From Haliclystus octoradiatus (taxonomy: Eukaryota > Cnidaria > Staurozoa > Stauromedusae > Haliclystidae): a stretch of DNA of 64,000 bases. The translations under genes were made by a program, and so were the position numbers. The notes under the pieces were generated by a model. That model was not told the DNA's origin and ran no database searches. It was given only the letters and a program-made list of their open reading frames with translations. Location of the stretch: NCBI GenBank assembly GCA_916610825.1, contig OU744447.1:13313751-13377750 (forward strand), written 5' to 3'. Position 1 is the first letter of the stretch. Each line of letters opens with the position of its first letter. Below, one piece after another: positions 1 through 10,776 of this stretch.

Positions 1-736
1 CAACTAGTTAGCATACTAATTTTATCATTTGTGACTCAAATACTTCTGAGAACTTTAACAAATACTTGGCTCACGTAATTTGATCATTTGTGATCTAACT
101 TCGACAAGATGTAAACAGCAAGGCCACGGGATCGATCATATATACAAGCTTTTACTGAGCCAAATTTAATGACATGGATATTGTTAAAGTACAGTGAAAA
201 AAGTGTGCGTTTTGGAATAAATTAAGTGCGAATTATATTATGTATTATAGTGCGATATTGATACAGTGCTAAAAATATATTTGCTGTACTCCATTGTTTA
301 AGTGCGGAGTTAAATGTGGCATTAAATACAAACCATAATAAATTAATAAATAATTAACCATATTACGTGCAATTTCATCTATTTGAGCTCGATTGGTAAA
401 ATTGCACCAAAAGGAACTGGAACCCTTACCTATCGATTAATATCATTAACTAGATCATGCCTCGAGAAATTTCTCTCTCGTAGTAGAGAAAACTGCATTG
501 AGTACTGGATTTATTTCTATCAATTCAGGGTGCTATAGAGCTCATACTGTTGACATATTTGTAAGCATCTGAAATCCAAATAGAATGTATAATACATACC
601 ATAGTGAAAATAACAACTGTTGTCATAGATTTAGACTTCATACTCTGTAAAAAGCATAAAACAAACACTTTATTAATTAACTTTAAGGCTGATATGAAGC
701 CAAGGGGGTAATTCCATATAGGCGCTATACGGGGAT

Positions 737-900
737 TTGCATAATGCTCGATTAGATGCTGTAATGACGCGATTAAATAAAATTGGAGCTAAATTAAATA
801 AACAAAAATGTAAAATTGTTCAAACTCAGTTACATTATTTGGGTCATATTATTTCCTCTAAAGGTTTAGCACCGGATACTGACAAAATAACGGAGGCGTT
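737..900 (+). pseudogene. Ty3/gypsy-type reverse transcriptase fragment
   Basis: About 55 codons translate to the end of a retroviral-type RT palm/thumb. It reads H-N-A-R-L-D-A-V-M-T-R-L, then L-N-K-Q-K-C-K, then Y-L-G-H-I-I-S, then G-L-A-P-D-T-D-K-I. In Ty3/gypsy pol this is the stretch after the YxDD box ('H..hl..vf.rL...gl.ln..KC.f....v.fLGh.is..Gi..d..K'). The catalytic YxDD, the protease, RNase H, integrase and LTRs are not seen. The frame ends in unrelated AT-rich sequence, so this is a dead scrap. Confidence in the family is good; clade is not assignable. Confidence 0.7.
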
Positions 901-921
901 AAGATTTTTAATTTTTTTAAT

Positions 922-1020
922 GCTTGGGTGATTGTTGAGGTATTCGTCAGTCCAATCTATAGAAGTTGGAATACATTTTTCAAAGTAATTTCCAATTAAT
1001 TTAGCTTTTTCTTTAGCAGA
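922..1020 (-). pseudogene. possible non-LTR retrotransposon scrap
   Basis: On the minus strand an open stretch of 33 codons reads S-A-K-E-K-A-K-L-I-G-N-Y-F-E-K and so on to N-N-H-P-S. It resembles the linker between endonuclease and RT in LINE ORF2 proteins ('..kA..f..yF..vf'). It directly abuts the plus-strand gypsy fragment. It is too short for firm assignment. Confidence 0.3.
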
Positions 1021-1033
1021 CTACTACACCTAC

Positions 1034-1110
1034 TATTACTTGACTACCTACTTGACTATTACTTGACTACCTACTTGACTATTACTTGACTACCTACTTG
1101 ACTATTACAC
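1034..1110 (+). repeat. 23-bp tandem repeat, three copies
   Basis: The unit tattacttgactacctacttg plus ac starts at 1034, 1057 and 1080 and is followed by a partial fourth copy. The copies are identical, so the array is young or homogenised. It is made of the sub-motif 'cttgactac'. Confidence 0.9.
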
Positions 1111-1976
1111 CTACTCTTCAAAAAAAGATTGCACTAATAATAATAATACAAATAATCCTGAACCTTTTTCTAATGAAGTACAACGTGTTACTATAGATAG
1201 TACGCGTGTTCAAACCACCATTAAGATTGGATCCTTCTGATAAATCTACTTTATAATAATGTTATCTTATTCTATGTCATAGTTTTAAGATTAAATAATA
1301 CCGGTTGATTTGAACATTAAATTGATTTTATTTTAGATTTTTAATGTTGTAATCCGATATCTTAACTTTTATTTTAGAAGAAAAGAGTTTCGTGCCTCAT
1401 TTTCATGTAAAGGTGCCGCCTCTCTTCTATGTATATAAATAGCTCGGTAATCAGTAATGTAGGACAGTCTCACTCTGGTATGTACTCTAACGCTATCAAT
1501 TGAATTATACTGAATTACTGTTAATACTTTGTTGTCAGTTATTGAGTCACAACAGTATGCTGCGGCAGAAGAAAAGATCCACTTATTTTGTTCGTTCGAG
1601 TCACCGATTGGCGAGTTGGCTGAAAAAAAACAATTGACACCCCCACGTGGTAGTTTTGACATACAAAATTTGAGGGAAACTGTGCCTGTGTGTCAGGTTA
1701 TAATTTTCAAAATATGTTCGCGAGACTGTTCGCAGAAATTGCACGCTTTTGATATCTGATTGGATAAATTCAAAGTAGCTTCACATGGCGCTTCTAGATA
1801 GTTCTGCAGTTTTTTTTAACAGTCTTGTTTTCGTGTGACTATCAGCGTGGAAGCATCAGAACAAGTTGAAGCAACTTTACAAACCATGTTTATTGTAATG
1901 GCCATGAAGAATATATTATTTATTTTATGAAAGCTTTCCTCGAATTATTACCAATTGATTCCCATATTGGAAAAAA
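1111..1976. other. no gene recognised
   Basis: AT-rich sequence with only short open frames on both strands. Overlapping frames at about 1.37-1.76 kb lack domain signal, splice context or codon bias. I see no supported feature. Confidence 0.5.
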
Positions 1977-2142
1977 TTGAGACAAAGATGAGGCAAAGCC
2001 TTTCCGTAACTCCAAATTTTACGTGTTTATTTCACGATCATCATGCAGACGGTATCATACGATCATCATACCGTCTGATGATCGTGAAATAAAAACGTGA
2101 AACTTGGAGTTACGGAAAGTATTTGCCTCGTCTTTGTCTCAA
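1977..2142. mobile_element. foldback (palindromic) element, copy 1
   Basis: The two ~80-bp arms are near-perfect inverted repeats with almost no loop. The left arm starts ttgagacaaagatgaggcaa and the right arm ends ttgcctcgtctttgtctcaa. The centre carries gatcatcatgcagacggtat and its complement. There is no coding capacity, so it is a non-autonomous foldback or MITE. A relative at 48935-49004 shares the arm ends and also about 35 bp of right flank ('gctctgtttta.caaacattgag'). The mobile unit therefore probably extends right to about 2200. Confidence 0.85.
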
Positions 2143-2200
2143 TAATATATTATGCTCTGTTTTAACAAACATTGAGCACTTTCACATATATGTGTTGTAC

Positions 2201-3862
2201 CTCATATTACATTATTACAAGAATTATATTGGACATTGTACAAGCTGATAGAGAACTTGGAGAAGGCAATGTGTAAGTACATCTGTTATATTAATAATGT
2301 TGCTTATATCATTGTTCGTATATGTTGCTTTTCAACCTGAACTCAATTGTGTTACATTTTCTTCTAAGGTCAACAAAGAATAAATCAATCTGAACATGGA
2401 CAAAAGCTACCACTAGGGCAAAGTCAGATGAACCGTTACAAACCCTCATTTATATTTGAAATAAATGTGGTTGTAGTTTTGATTTGATATAATTATGACT
2501 ATATCAAGAATGAAATTCAAAATGCGTGTATCGAAAGTGTTATTTTTCGTATTCAAGTGCCTGTTAAGTGTTCAGAGCATTTTGCTGTTGCAAATTGATT
2601 TAAATATGTAATATCAAAATTGGTTTATCGAAATTACAAAGCAAGGCAAGTCCACCCCATTGTTGATATAAAAAATGGGGGCAATACGGAAAACGCGATG
2701 CTGTTACTTTGAATCTAATATAACAATTAGTTTCGATTTTTGCTTAGAAAAATATTATGGTCTTTATCTACCTTACAAAAGTCGTCCATGGAATCATGCT
2801 GGAATAAACAATTTAGCCTTGTGGATTTCTTGTCAAAGAAGTCACTCACTTCCTATACCAGGACGAAGGACTTCTAATAATGTGGAACATTTTTAATCAA
2901 TATAAATTCACCAATCTGAGTGATACGATACTAAATCCCTTTAAATGTACATAATCATAGGAGGCCTACGTTCATACAAATATTGCTTAATTGTGGATTG
3001 TCATTTTTCAATATTGCAGATTGCACCTGAAGTTCGATATAATTATATATTTATACTTAAAATAATCATTTCAATTTAGTATTTATTGTAAGTTTACTAT
3101 TATCATTATGTGATTCTTTCACTGACTCGTTTCTTCTTGCTCAATCTTTCTTTGATATACAAAATCGGCGTAGTCAAAAGTTGGCGTGGCAAGTGTCGTA
3201 ATTAATTTTGACACCTATAAAGTAATTCCTGGATCCGCGCCTGGCTGCAGCTAATTTTTACATTAAGCAAAGTTTTGTCACAGATATATATTTTACACAT
3301 TTAGATTAGAATCACCGCTGCTGCTGTCAATTCCTGGTCAACATTACAGCCTTGAATCATTTTCAGCAAAAACAACCAGAAAACTATAACAGATCAGACA
3401 AAGGTTTACTAATTTAAGTAATGTTTACTTGTTTCAGGCACAAACAAACAGAAATCATTAATGAATTAAGTAAAAATTTATCAATTATTAGTAAATTTAT
3501 TGTCTGGTACATTTACTTAACATTTGGTTGAAACAAGTAAAAGTTTGCTTATGATTAGAATCTGATTTTTGAGATATGCATTATTTAACTATCAAAGAAA
3601 AATTTCATTGGCGATTTTTTATTCGTGTGATTGAAACAATCATTATGTGGATACAATTAAGAGATAAAAACAGTTTCAGTTGTTGTTCCAATCAAATATC
3701 TACTTTTAGATAGTGCTTACGACATGGAAATAATTCCGCTGTTCTCTTTCTTCCCAGAATGAGGCTGTTAATCCTCGCTTTGTATCAATGATTAATCCAG
3801 CATCTGCTCATTATCACATTTTGGCAAACTAAAATAATACACACGCGCATACACACACTTAC
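2201..3862. other. non-coding, probably receptor-gene intron
   Basis: This lies 3' of coding exon 2 of the minus-strand Cys-loop receptor gene, so it should be intron 2. I looked for the short next exon typical of nicotinic receptors ('DE.nQ...tn.WL') and did not find it. A plus-strand open frame at 2675-2896 has no recognisable domain. Otherwise the sequence is AT-rich with nothing supported. Confidence 0.45.
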
Positions 3863-4657
3863 CAATCCAGTGATCTCTTCAAGTGCAATAGCAAGTCCTA
3901 TTTCAACAGGGTCATGAACATTTATTACTGGTCTTGTTAAAACAGAATAACTTTGATTGTTAAAGAGCATGTCGTGGACTTTAGCTTCTTCAGTATTACC
4001 ATTTATCAAAGTTAAAAATACTGCAACATAAGAAAGTGAGCACATATATAGTTAGAAACATGGAGAATTCTTCTTCGCTCCAAAATCCACACTATACAAA
4101 ATAAGCATTTACATACAAGGCCTTTTAAATATCGTCAAAAAAAGAAGAATAGATTTCTTAATTTATAGAATGCCATTCATCACAGAATTGGACTCAGTCT
4201 TAAAAGCAATCTGGGTCTATAAGGACAAAACGATTATCCATGTTTGTAGTGTGTTATGTTTCCTTACATCCACACAGTTACGAACTCAAATAAAATAACA
4301 CACACACACACAGAGTCTGACGAAAGGTTTTGTGGAATACTTGAGCATTTTAACGTTTTCTTCCAATTTAATTTTGGCCTATATATCATAACATAATCAC
4401 CATGAGATGATCAAGAAAGACAAACCCAAAGAAAGTGTCTTTCTAGACATTATCATTATTACTATTTACGCTCTGTTATTCATTCGTACGCTATTCAATT
4501 GTCAATATCAAATTTTATTATTTTCTAATATTATCATTACATATTCTGGCTTGTAAATTGAAATATTTAACAAGAATATCTCCTCACAGTTAAATCTTAT
4601 ATATATAGATATATTACCTGAAGACAGAATGAAGATGACACCACAACTTATCATCAT
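3863..4657 (-). CDS. nicotinic-type (Cys-loop) receptor subunit, 5' two coding exons
   Basis: This is the start of a pentameric ligand-gated ion channel subunit of the plasma membrane. Exon 1 (4618-4657) encodes MMISCGVIFILSS and ends in a GT donor, phase 1. Exon 2 (3863-4020) follows a pyrimidine-rich AG, completes a hydrophobic signal peptide (V-F-L-T-L-I-N-G), then gives N-T-E-E-A-K-V-H-D-M-L-F-N-N-Q-S-Y and R-P-V-I-N-V-H-D-P-V-E-I-G-L-A-I-A-L. This is the N-terminal helix and first beta strand of the nicotinic ligand-binding domain ('e..L..dLf.nY...vRPv.n...pv.v.l...L.qI'). It ends at a GTAAGT donor, phase 0. The intron is 597 bp. The Cys loop, TM segments and remaining exons are not in the window, so the gene must continue leftward. 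Ligand and ion selectivity cannot be told. Confidence 0.85.
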
Positions 4658-5018
4658 GCACGATTATATTTGTATCTTCTGGCCACAAGCGAATTTTGAT
4701 TTGAATGAATGACTTAGCAGTACTGCGACTTGCTACATTTGAATGATATCTGCATATTTTACATTGTTCTTTCCTCTTAGTACTGCATGACAACGAGTCA
4801 AATAACAACAATATCACATGCTATTGATTTACTAACAAGTATCCCACAGCTTTATCCATTTTTAGCCTACTTAATCAGTCTGATGTTTGTTGCAGCCAAT
4901 CTACTCGAATACAGAATCAGAAAACTCGTAACTGGTATACCATCTAAATCATTATATTTTAAACCATGCTACTGATCGTTGTTTTTGGCCCTTATAAATT
5001 GAAATAAATTGTGTCAAA
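4658..5018. other. upstream of receptor gene; nothing recognised
   Basis: This is the presumed promoter side of the minus-strand receptor gene. No TATA box stands at a sensible distance from the ATG at 4657. Short open frames here have no support. Confidence 0.4.
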
Positions 5019-5213
5019 ATCTATCAAAACTCGATGCTACTGTTACCTTTTTACTGATCTACTGTTACCCGTTACAGGCTTGTTACCTTTACAGGATTTG
5101 TTGAAAAATGAACGTGCAATTAATTAATTGGAGGGACGAAACACGTGTCCGGCATGTCAGTTCTTCATCAATAGATTAAGAAACCACGTATAGATACTTA
5201 GACGGGACAGCGG
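5019..5213 (+). repeat. dispersed direct repeat, copy 1
   Basis: About 195 bp starting atctatcaaaactcg and ending cttagacgggacagcgg. It matches 5983-6153 closely, including ttaattggagggacgaaaca and cagttcttcatcaatagat. Copy 1 has an extra ~25 bp (a duplicated gttacc motif) near its start. There is no coding content. The two copies lie 964 bp apart in the same orientation. Confidence 0.85.
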
Positions 5214-5982
5214 ATGAGAACGATCTATCGATGTTACGCTCTATACAATTCTTTAGTGGGATTTATGGTTTGGGTTGGATGGCTGACGACACGACATCAG
5301 ATTCAGAAAGGTCCTTTGGTGAGTCGCCAATTGGCAAGAATGAAACACGTGTCAATCCAGCCACCCTACCAGTTAAATAATTAATTAAATAAGAATGTAT
5401 ATATACCATAAGGCTAATATTTATATTAAATTATCTCTAAGTTAATACTTATTAATTTATGTATGACCACTGTGACCATTGTGTGCTGGCTAGACATTAC
5501 AATAACTGTTTGGGTATGTGACGAACTGTCGATATTGTTTTGGGTAAATTGTAAACAGGTCTATTTCCACTATTTTACGTTCACTTTCCTATATAGATAG
5601 TGATCCCAAACAATGGACTTATTTTTTGCTTCTTTTTTGCATCATGGTCATGAGTTTCATTTCCGTGGTTTCTGCACAGGAGCACTCACAATAGAATAGA
5701 GTTTTATCCTAATTTTTAAGTATTTTATCAAAATAATAAATACTTTGATCTTTGAATTAAGGAATATATTTTCTCAATAAAGAAACATTGGTCAATGCAG
5801 AAAATGAATGATTTATGGAGAACGTCGTATTAATTTCTATAATCAAAAATATTTCTCTATCTTTCTTGGAAATTTCTTGTTATCATGTTTGTTGAATTAT
5901 AAATTGCATGCCATTTTTTAATGCCATGAAATTTTCTAAGAAAAAATAAGATAATTTAAAATCAATATTGTATTTATGAATT
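5214..5982. other. spacer between direct repeats
   Basis: About 770 bp of AT-rich sequence with no open frame of note. No gag, pol or primer-binding features are seen, so the flanking repeats are not shown to be LTRs. Confidence 0.4.
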
Positions 5983-6153
5983 ATCTATCAAAACTCGTTG
6001 CTACTGTCCATATAGTGGCTAGTTACCTTTACAGGATTTGTTGAAAAATGAACGCCCAATTAATTAATTGGAGGGACGAAACACGTGTCCAGCATGGCAG
6101 TTCTTCATCAATAGATTAAGCAACCTCGTATAGATACTTAGACGGGACAGCGG
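5983..6153 (+). repeat. dispersed direct repeat, copy 2
   Basis: 171 bp with a clear match to 5019-5213. The first ~15 bp and the last ~125 bp align almost without gaps. Differences are scattered substitutions, suggesting an old duplication or two insertions of one family. Confidence 0.85.
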
Positions 6154-6191
6154 TATTAGTATAATCAGTACAAATGCGTTCGTATGAAATA

Positions 6192-6360
6192 CAGCCAAAC
6201 TCGGTTAATATCCCCTCTTTTAATATCCCACATTGCTTAATATCCCCACGTAAATCTGATTTCCCTTTTCCATTCTCCATACAAAATCTCATAATCCTAT
6301 CTCGCATTATGTCTCGCTTTTCATCTGTACCAGAGGGGAGATATTAAGCAAGTTCGACTG
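6192..6360. mobile_element. pogo/Tigger-like MITE with TA duplication
   Basis: The ends are imperfect inverted repeats of about 28 bp. The left reads cagccaaactcggttaatat; the right end, reversed, reads cagtcgaacttgcttaatat. Both are flanked by TA (6190-6191 and 6361-6362), the Tc1/mariner/pogo target duplication. At 169 bp it has no transposase. The open frame on its minus strand is an artefact of the repeat. Confidence 0.8.
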
Positions 6361-6933
6361 TACAGATATTGGAGATCTGATTTTGGTTCTACTTCTATGG
6401 TAACATAATTATGAATTGGAAACATTTTCAAACATATAAAGATTAGTGACTGGGGAAGATTTGGAGATTGATTATGCCATGAAAACAGCGTGAGAGCTAT
6501 TTTATCATCGTTGATATAGTGAGGTATATATTATATCGAAATAATTAATTAAAAAGGAATTAAACTTCAATACAGTCTTTTCGTCTTGACAGTCTTTTTG
6601 AGCAAAGTCGAACAGCAGTTGCATTTGATGTTTTCTCCAGAATGCTAAAAATTAAGATTTTGATTGTAGATTTGAATAAACAGAGGACAGGACAAATTCT
6701 GAATTAATTTGTTTGCATTGAAGATTAGATGTGAGAGATTCTCCTATTTTAAAGCTTCAAAATCAGTGAGCAATTAAGGATCTCGTTAAAATGACATCTC
6801 ATTAACTCACAGGAAATATTTTTTGACTAATAATACATATAATACTATACCAATGTGTATAATATAGTCCTATTTGTGAAACGTCGTCTTACTGATTGGA
6901 CTTTGGGCTCAATGCAAAATATAGCAGAGCTTA

Positions 6934-7098
6934 AATAATAATTGTCAGAGAATCAGACAGTCATTTTTGCTACTTGAAGTTTCACGCCGAGGCGATCATC
7001 AGGCAATCTATTCAAAGAATAAAATTGATTGCTTGATGATCGCCTCTGCGTAAAACTTCAAGTAGCAAACATGACTGTCTGATTCTCTGACTATTATT
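6934..7098. mobile_element. foldback element
   Basis: Arms of about 65-70 bp are inverted copies. Left: aataataattgtcagagaatcagacagtcat and on to gcgatcatcaggcaatc. Right: gattgcttgatgatcgcctc and on to gactgtctgattctctgac. The loop is only ~20 bp. There is no coding capacity. It resembles in style, not sequence, the element at 1977-2142. Confidence 0.85.
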
Positions 7099-7106
7099 AA
7101 TATAGT

Positions 7107-9975
7107 CCTACAGTCCTATCGTATTACAAGTTCAGAAACTGGTGAGGTGTCACGGCTACCAGCTCCCCTTTTGATTCGTCCTTTCAAACTCTGGATGGAA
7201 AAGTTGGAAAGAAAGTAGCTTAAATCCATTTGTAGATAAAGTCCAGGGTTGTTTAAATTTGGGAGATTATATGCACCAATCCTTAAAGTTGGACTATAGT
7301 TTGTTTATTTCCTTAATAGTAACTATTATTGAGATGTTCGTCTCACTAACAGTAGTACTATGTTTTTAAGTCTCAATTTCCCTCACAGGAAAGGGCATTA
7401 TATATACATCTGCATAAATGACAAAAATGAGTATATTGACTTCAATAATAAAAATTCTTGATTTAAGCAATAGTTTACTTGATATAAATTTTTTAGTAAA
7501 ATTTGACTTGCTTTAAGTAAAATAATTCTACTCAAGTAAAACATTACTTGTTTTGAGCAAAATTAGTCTACCCTAGAATCTGATTTTTTGCAGTATGCAC
7601 TAAAAGATGAAAATCCCATACATAGTAGATTCCAATTCGTTTAGCATGATGGCGTAATTTTTTCCTCGATCCAGCAATTCGTTCTTGGTCAAAATTACAT
7701 TCAAAGGGGTGTTTTGGACCAAATGTCGCTTAGCCGAATGTCGCTTAACAAGTCCTGGACCCTACTATATGACGTCAAAGAGGCTTGTCTAACATCGACT
7801 TGTTTAGCGTTATTTCAGTGGAAATGTTGCTGACGACACTAGAAAGGCTAGTATGTGCACCAATCCTCAATTATTAAAATCATAAATTGGACGAAAACTA
7901 TTGATTGCGCGTACCAGATTCTGGAGATGTTTTAACAATCACAATCATGCAATTAATTAATATATAATTATTTATAATGAATTAATATCATATAACAAAA
8001 CATCTGAGAATAATATATTGATACACATGCAATATAGTGTACAATTATTATCGTATATATATATACATATTTAAATCATGATTAAATTATACTATTTTAA
8101 ATATCATCAAGATATATATTTTTATAATTGGTTTTGAACCATTTTATATAATTGACTTTTATACTATATATATAAACACTATATATGACTTGTTAATAAT
8201 TCTAATCTTTTATGGCACTTTCAAGCACCTATACTTATATAATATAAACCCTAACGACATAATAATACTCCAATTATGCATATAGCAATGCAGTGTGGCA
8301 AATGCGCTATAGACTCCATAGTGCTAGAAACATGTCGAATCAGTCTTGGTTATAACAACAAACTTTAATCTAGCTAATTGAATTATGTTTCGTGAATCTA
8401 AAACAACAAAAATATTATAAATAACACATATTAATTAAAATAATATATTATTGACTCCATCAAATAATATTCCCAGGGGGTCTTCAGACAATTGTTTGTG
8501 GAGTTTGTCATTTTAATATCTGCGATGGATCGTAAAATTTCACTACAAAGCCAGAGTTAAGACCTATAAAATTGGAGCCACTTGGAGAAATCAATTTAAA
8601 GCTTCTAATTCTAGGACTATTTGCATGGTTTTAATTGAATCCTGTAGTATAGTTTTATGGTTGTATGCCAAATTTTCTGAAGCCTATTAGTGAAATAAAA
8701 GTGAATCCCCCCGGGACAGGAGGACACATTAAATAAGGGAATTGCATTATTCGACTTACATAATATTTTCAATATACCTTTATATTAATTAGGCTTTCTC
8801 TTCTTTTTTTAAAAATTTATCATTGGGCGTTCCTTGTTCCATCCAAAGACCTGAATAATTTAAAAATAACAATAGCAAGAAATTACAAAATTAAACAGAA
8901 TGACATGCAAGTATGAAGTCTATGTCTTAATTGATGTGTTTCAATCATTTGTAAGCAATGAAGCAGTGAAATTAACACAGCTGTGTCAGACTATAATTTA
9001 GAAGTACACAATCATGAATGTTTTAACAAAGTTGATGTGCTCGTTTAATTCGACACCTTGTGAAACTTTATATCGATAATGAAACCTATATGAAAGTAAT
9101 ACAGTTGAAACATTTTTTTTTCGTGTAAGGTGAAACAGAAAGCGATTCTAATGATAATCAATATCTTTCGCTTGGTACATCTTTCACAGTAGTATCACGC
9201 ATTGCACAAAATTAATAGTTTACAGAAGAGACATTTGCATGCGTATTTAATCCTTTACTTTAAAATAATCAATAACTATATGTAATTGGATATACCTTTA
9301 TTCAAAATTTCAATGCATGGCTGTTTATTTATGCTGCCTTTTCTAAATCAAATGTGTATTGTCATTATTCTGCTGTAATACATCTTTTTAATTCATTACC
9401 TTTGTCGTTTAATTACTCGTTCAGTGATAAATTTACAGATCTTTAAATCTAGACTTAAATCTGAGGACTTATCAAACTATCTTGAATATAATTAATTTGT
9501 AAATAATCACATTTCTTTAAGTAATCCACAGTCATGGTTGTTTTACAGGAATAAAAAAAAATCAAATTCAACAAAGGGTTCGATCATCGTTGGCGTGTCT
9601 TCATCTATATAATTTGCATGATCAATCAATCTATAAAGTAACTATATAATTCGACCATTTCAGGATCTCTTTGGATTTGGCTACACTACCAACTATATAC
9701 TCTGTATTATGTAAATCATATCATCTACCTACAATTTCAAAATAATGTATCCTCCTTGATATGATTTGGTAATTAATCAAGATCAGGCTACAGTTATATA
9801 CTTACTAGGTGGTCTATTTGAGACTCTTTCACTAAAATGGATCCCTCCTGCTGACGGCGATTTCTGGAATCATAATATCAAGATTAAACCAATCAAATTG
9901 CAACAAACAGAAATCCTAACGGACCTAGCTACAAATTTTTTCAAGAATTAAAAAAACTGGTAAAATAGTACTGCA
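7107..9975. other. no gene recognised
   Basis: AT-rich sequence. A plus-strand open frame at 9766-9951 and a possible 62-nt minus-strand terminal exon at 8789-8850 were considered and not accepted. No repeat with clean ends was seen. Confidence 0.4.
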
Positions 9976-10308
9976 TTATAATTTCCTGAAAAATTTATAA
10001 ATTACAAACTGTTTGGCGACAAATTGTAATAAAAGTGGCAGTTTGCAACTCTTTTCTTCAGCAGTGGAGAAAAAGTCCATAAGAAATTTTATGAAGCACA
10101 CCCTTGGATCGGTGTAGAACTGATCGTGTCTGTTATAAAGGCACATGAAATAGGCATGGCTCATGAAAAGCACCGCGTATAACCCAGGCCTAGCTCTCCG
10201 ATTATTATTTATACACAGTTGAGTAATCTTCAGAAGGATTACGTCATATTGGTCGTCATGTAACTGCATATCATCGTTGTATAGAAGTAGCAGCGTCTTT
10301 ATCGACGG
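9976..10308 (-). CDS. unidentified coding-like segment (110 codons)
   Basis: The minus strand is open from an AG at 10309-10310 through 110 codons to TAA at 9976-9978. The translation looks protein-like: well-mixed residues, leucine-rich amphipathic stretches, and fragments such as L-L-L-L-Y-N-D-D and M-S-H-A-Y-F-M-C-L-Y-N-R-H-D-Q-F. Its base composition is less AT-rich than its flanks. I recognise no domain. An internal ATG lies at 10267-10269. It sits 3' of the adhesion GPCR on the same strand, with no linking exon or polyadenylation signal identified. It could be a terminal exon, a retropseudogene or a fragment of a mobile element. Confidence 0.3.
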   Translation of the reverse strand, partial: PSIKTLLLLYNDDMQLHDDQYDVILLKITQLCINNNRRARPGLYAVLFMSHAYFMCLYNRHDQFYTDPRVCFIKFLMDFFSTAEEKSCKLPLLLQFVAKQFVIYKFFRKL

Positions 10309-10693
10309 CTATCTATCATCCTAATGATGCGGTAATTTATGTTTCTCTCAGTCTAGCCTTGTGAAGGTACAACTCTATACTCTAGATGGATTTTCCTAAG
10401 GGTACAATATTAATAAATATGGTAGAAAAATGTAAGGGTAACATTGCAGATGAAATCCAAATTTATCCATCCTGTTTCTCATGTGATGATAAATGGGTAA
10501 TTCCCTGAGGGTAATTCCCTGAGTAAAATCACAATTCTCTATAAATAGGAGCGTGATACGTGCACCTTTGATTTTTTAATACCATCACTATACCATATAC
10601 GTCATATAAAAAGTATCATTTCAATTAGAGGGAAGTATGATTTACTCTGAATTGGTTATTGAATGTTCTCGATAAACTTTCCAATGAAGTTGT

Positions 10694-10699
10694 TTTATT
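10694..10699 (-). terminator. polyadenylation signal of the adhesion GPCR
   Basis: AATAAA on the minus strand, 78 nt past the stop codon at 10777-10779. It is the first hexamer downstream of the last exon. In AT-rich DNA chance matches are common. Confidence 0.55.
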
Positions 10700-10776
10700 T
10701 TTGCTAATATATTACTAATATCTTAAATTGCCTTTAAACATTCATAAAATTAACTTGAGAATCCATTATCAATTCA

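Noticed and set aside
1034..1110. CRISPR-like array
   Set aside because: The repeats are contiguous without spacers and the genome is animal; it is a simple tandem repeat.
5019..6153. a complete LTR retrotransposon
   Set aside because: The direct repeats have no visible TG..CA ends, primer-binding site or coding remains between them.
8789..8850. 62-nt minus-strand terminal exon (L-W-M-E-Q-G-T-P-N-D-K-F and a lysine-rich end)
   Set aside because: There is a good acceptor and a plausible tail, but no upstream exon, no family match and no clear polyadenylation signal. Too short to support.
9766..9951. plus-strand open frame of 61 codons
   Set aside because: No domain, no flanking exons, low-complexity AT context. 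Best treated as chance.
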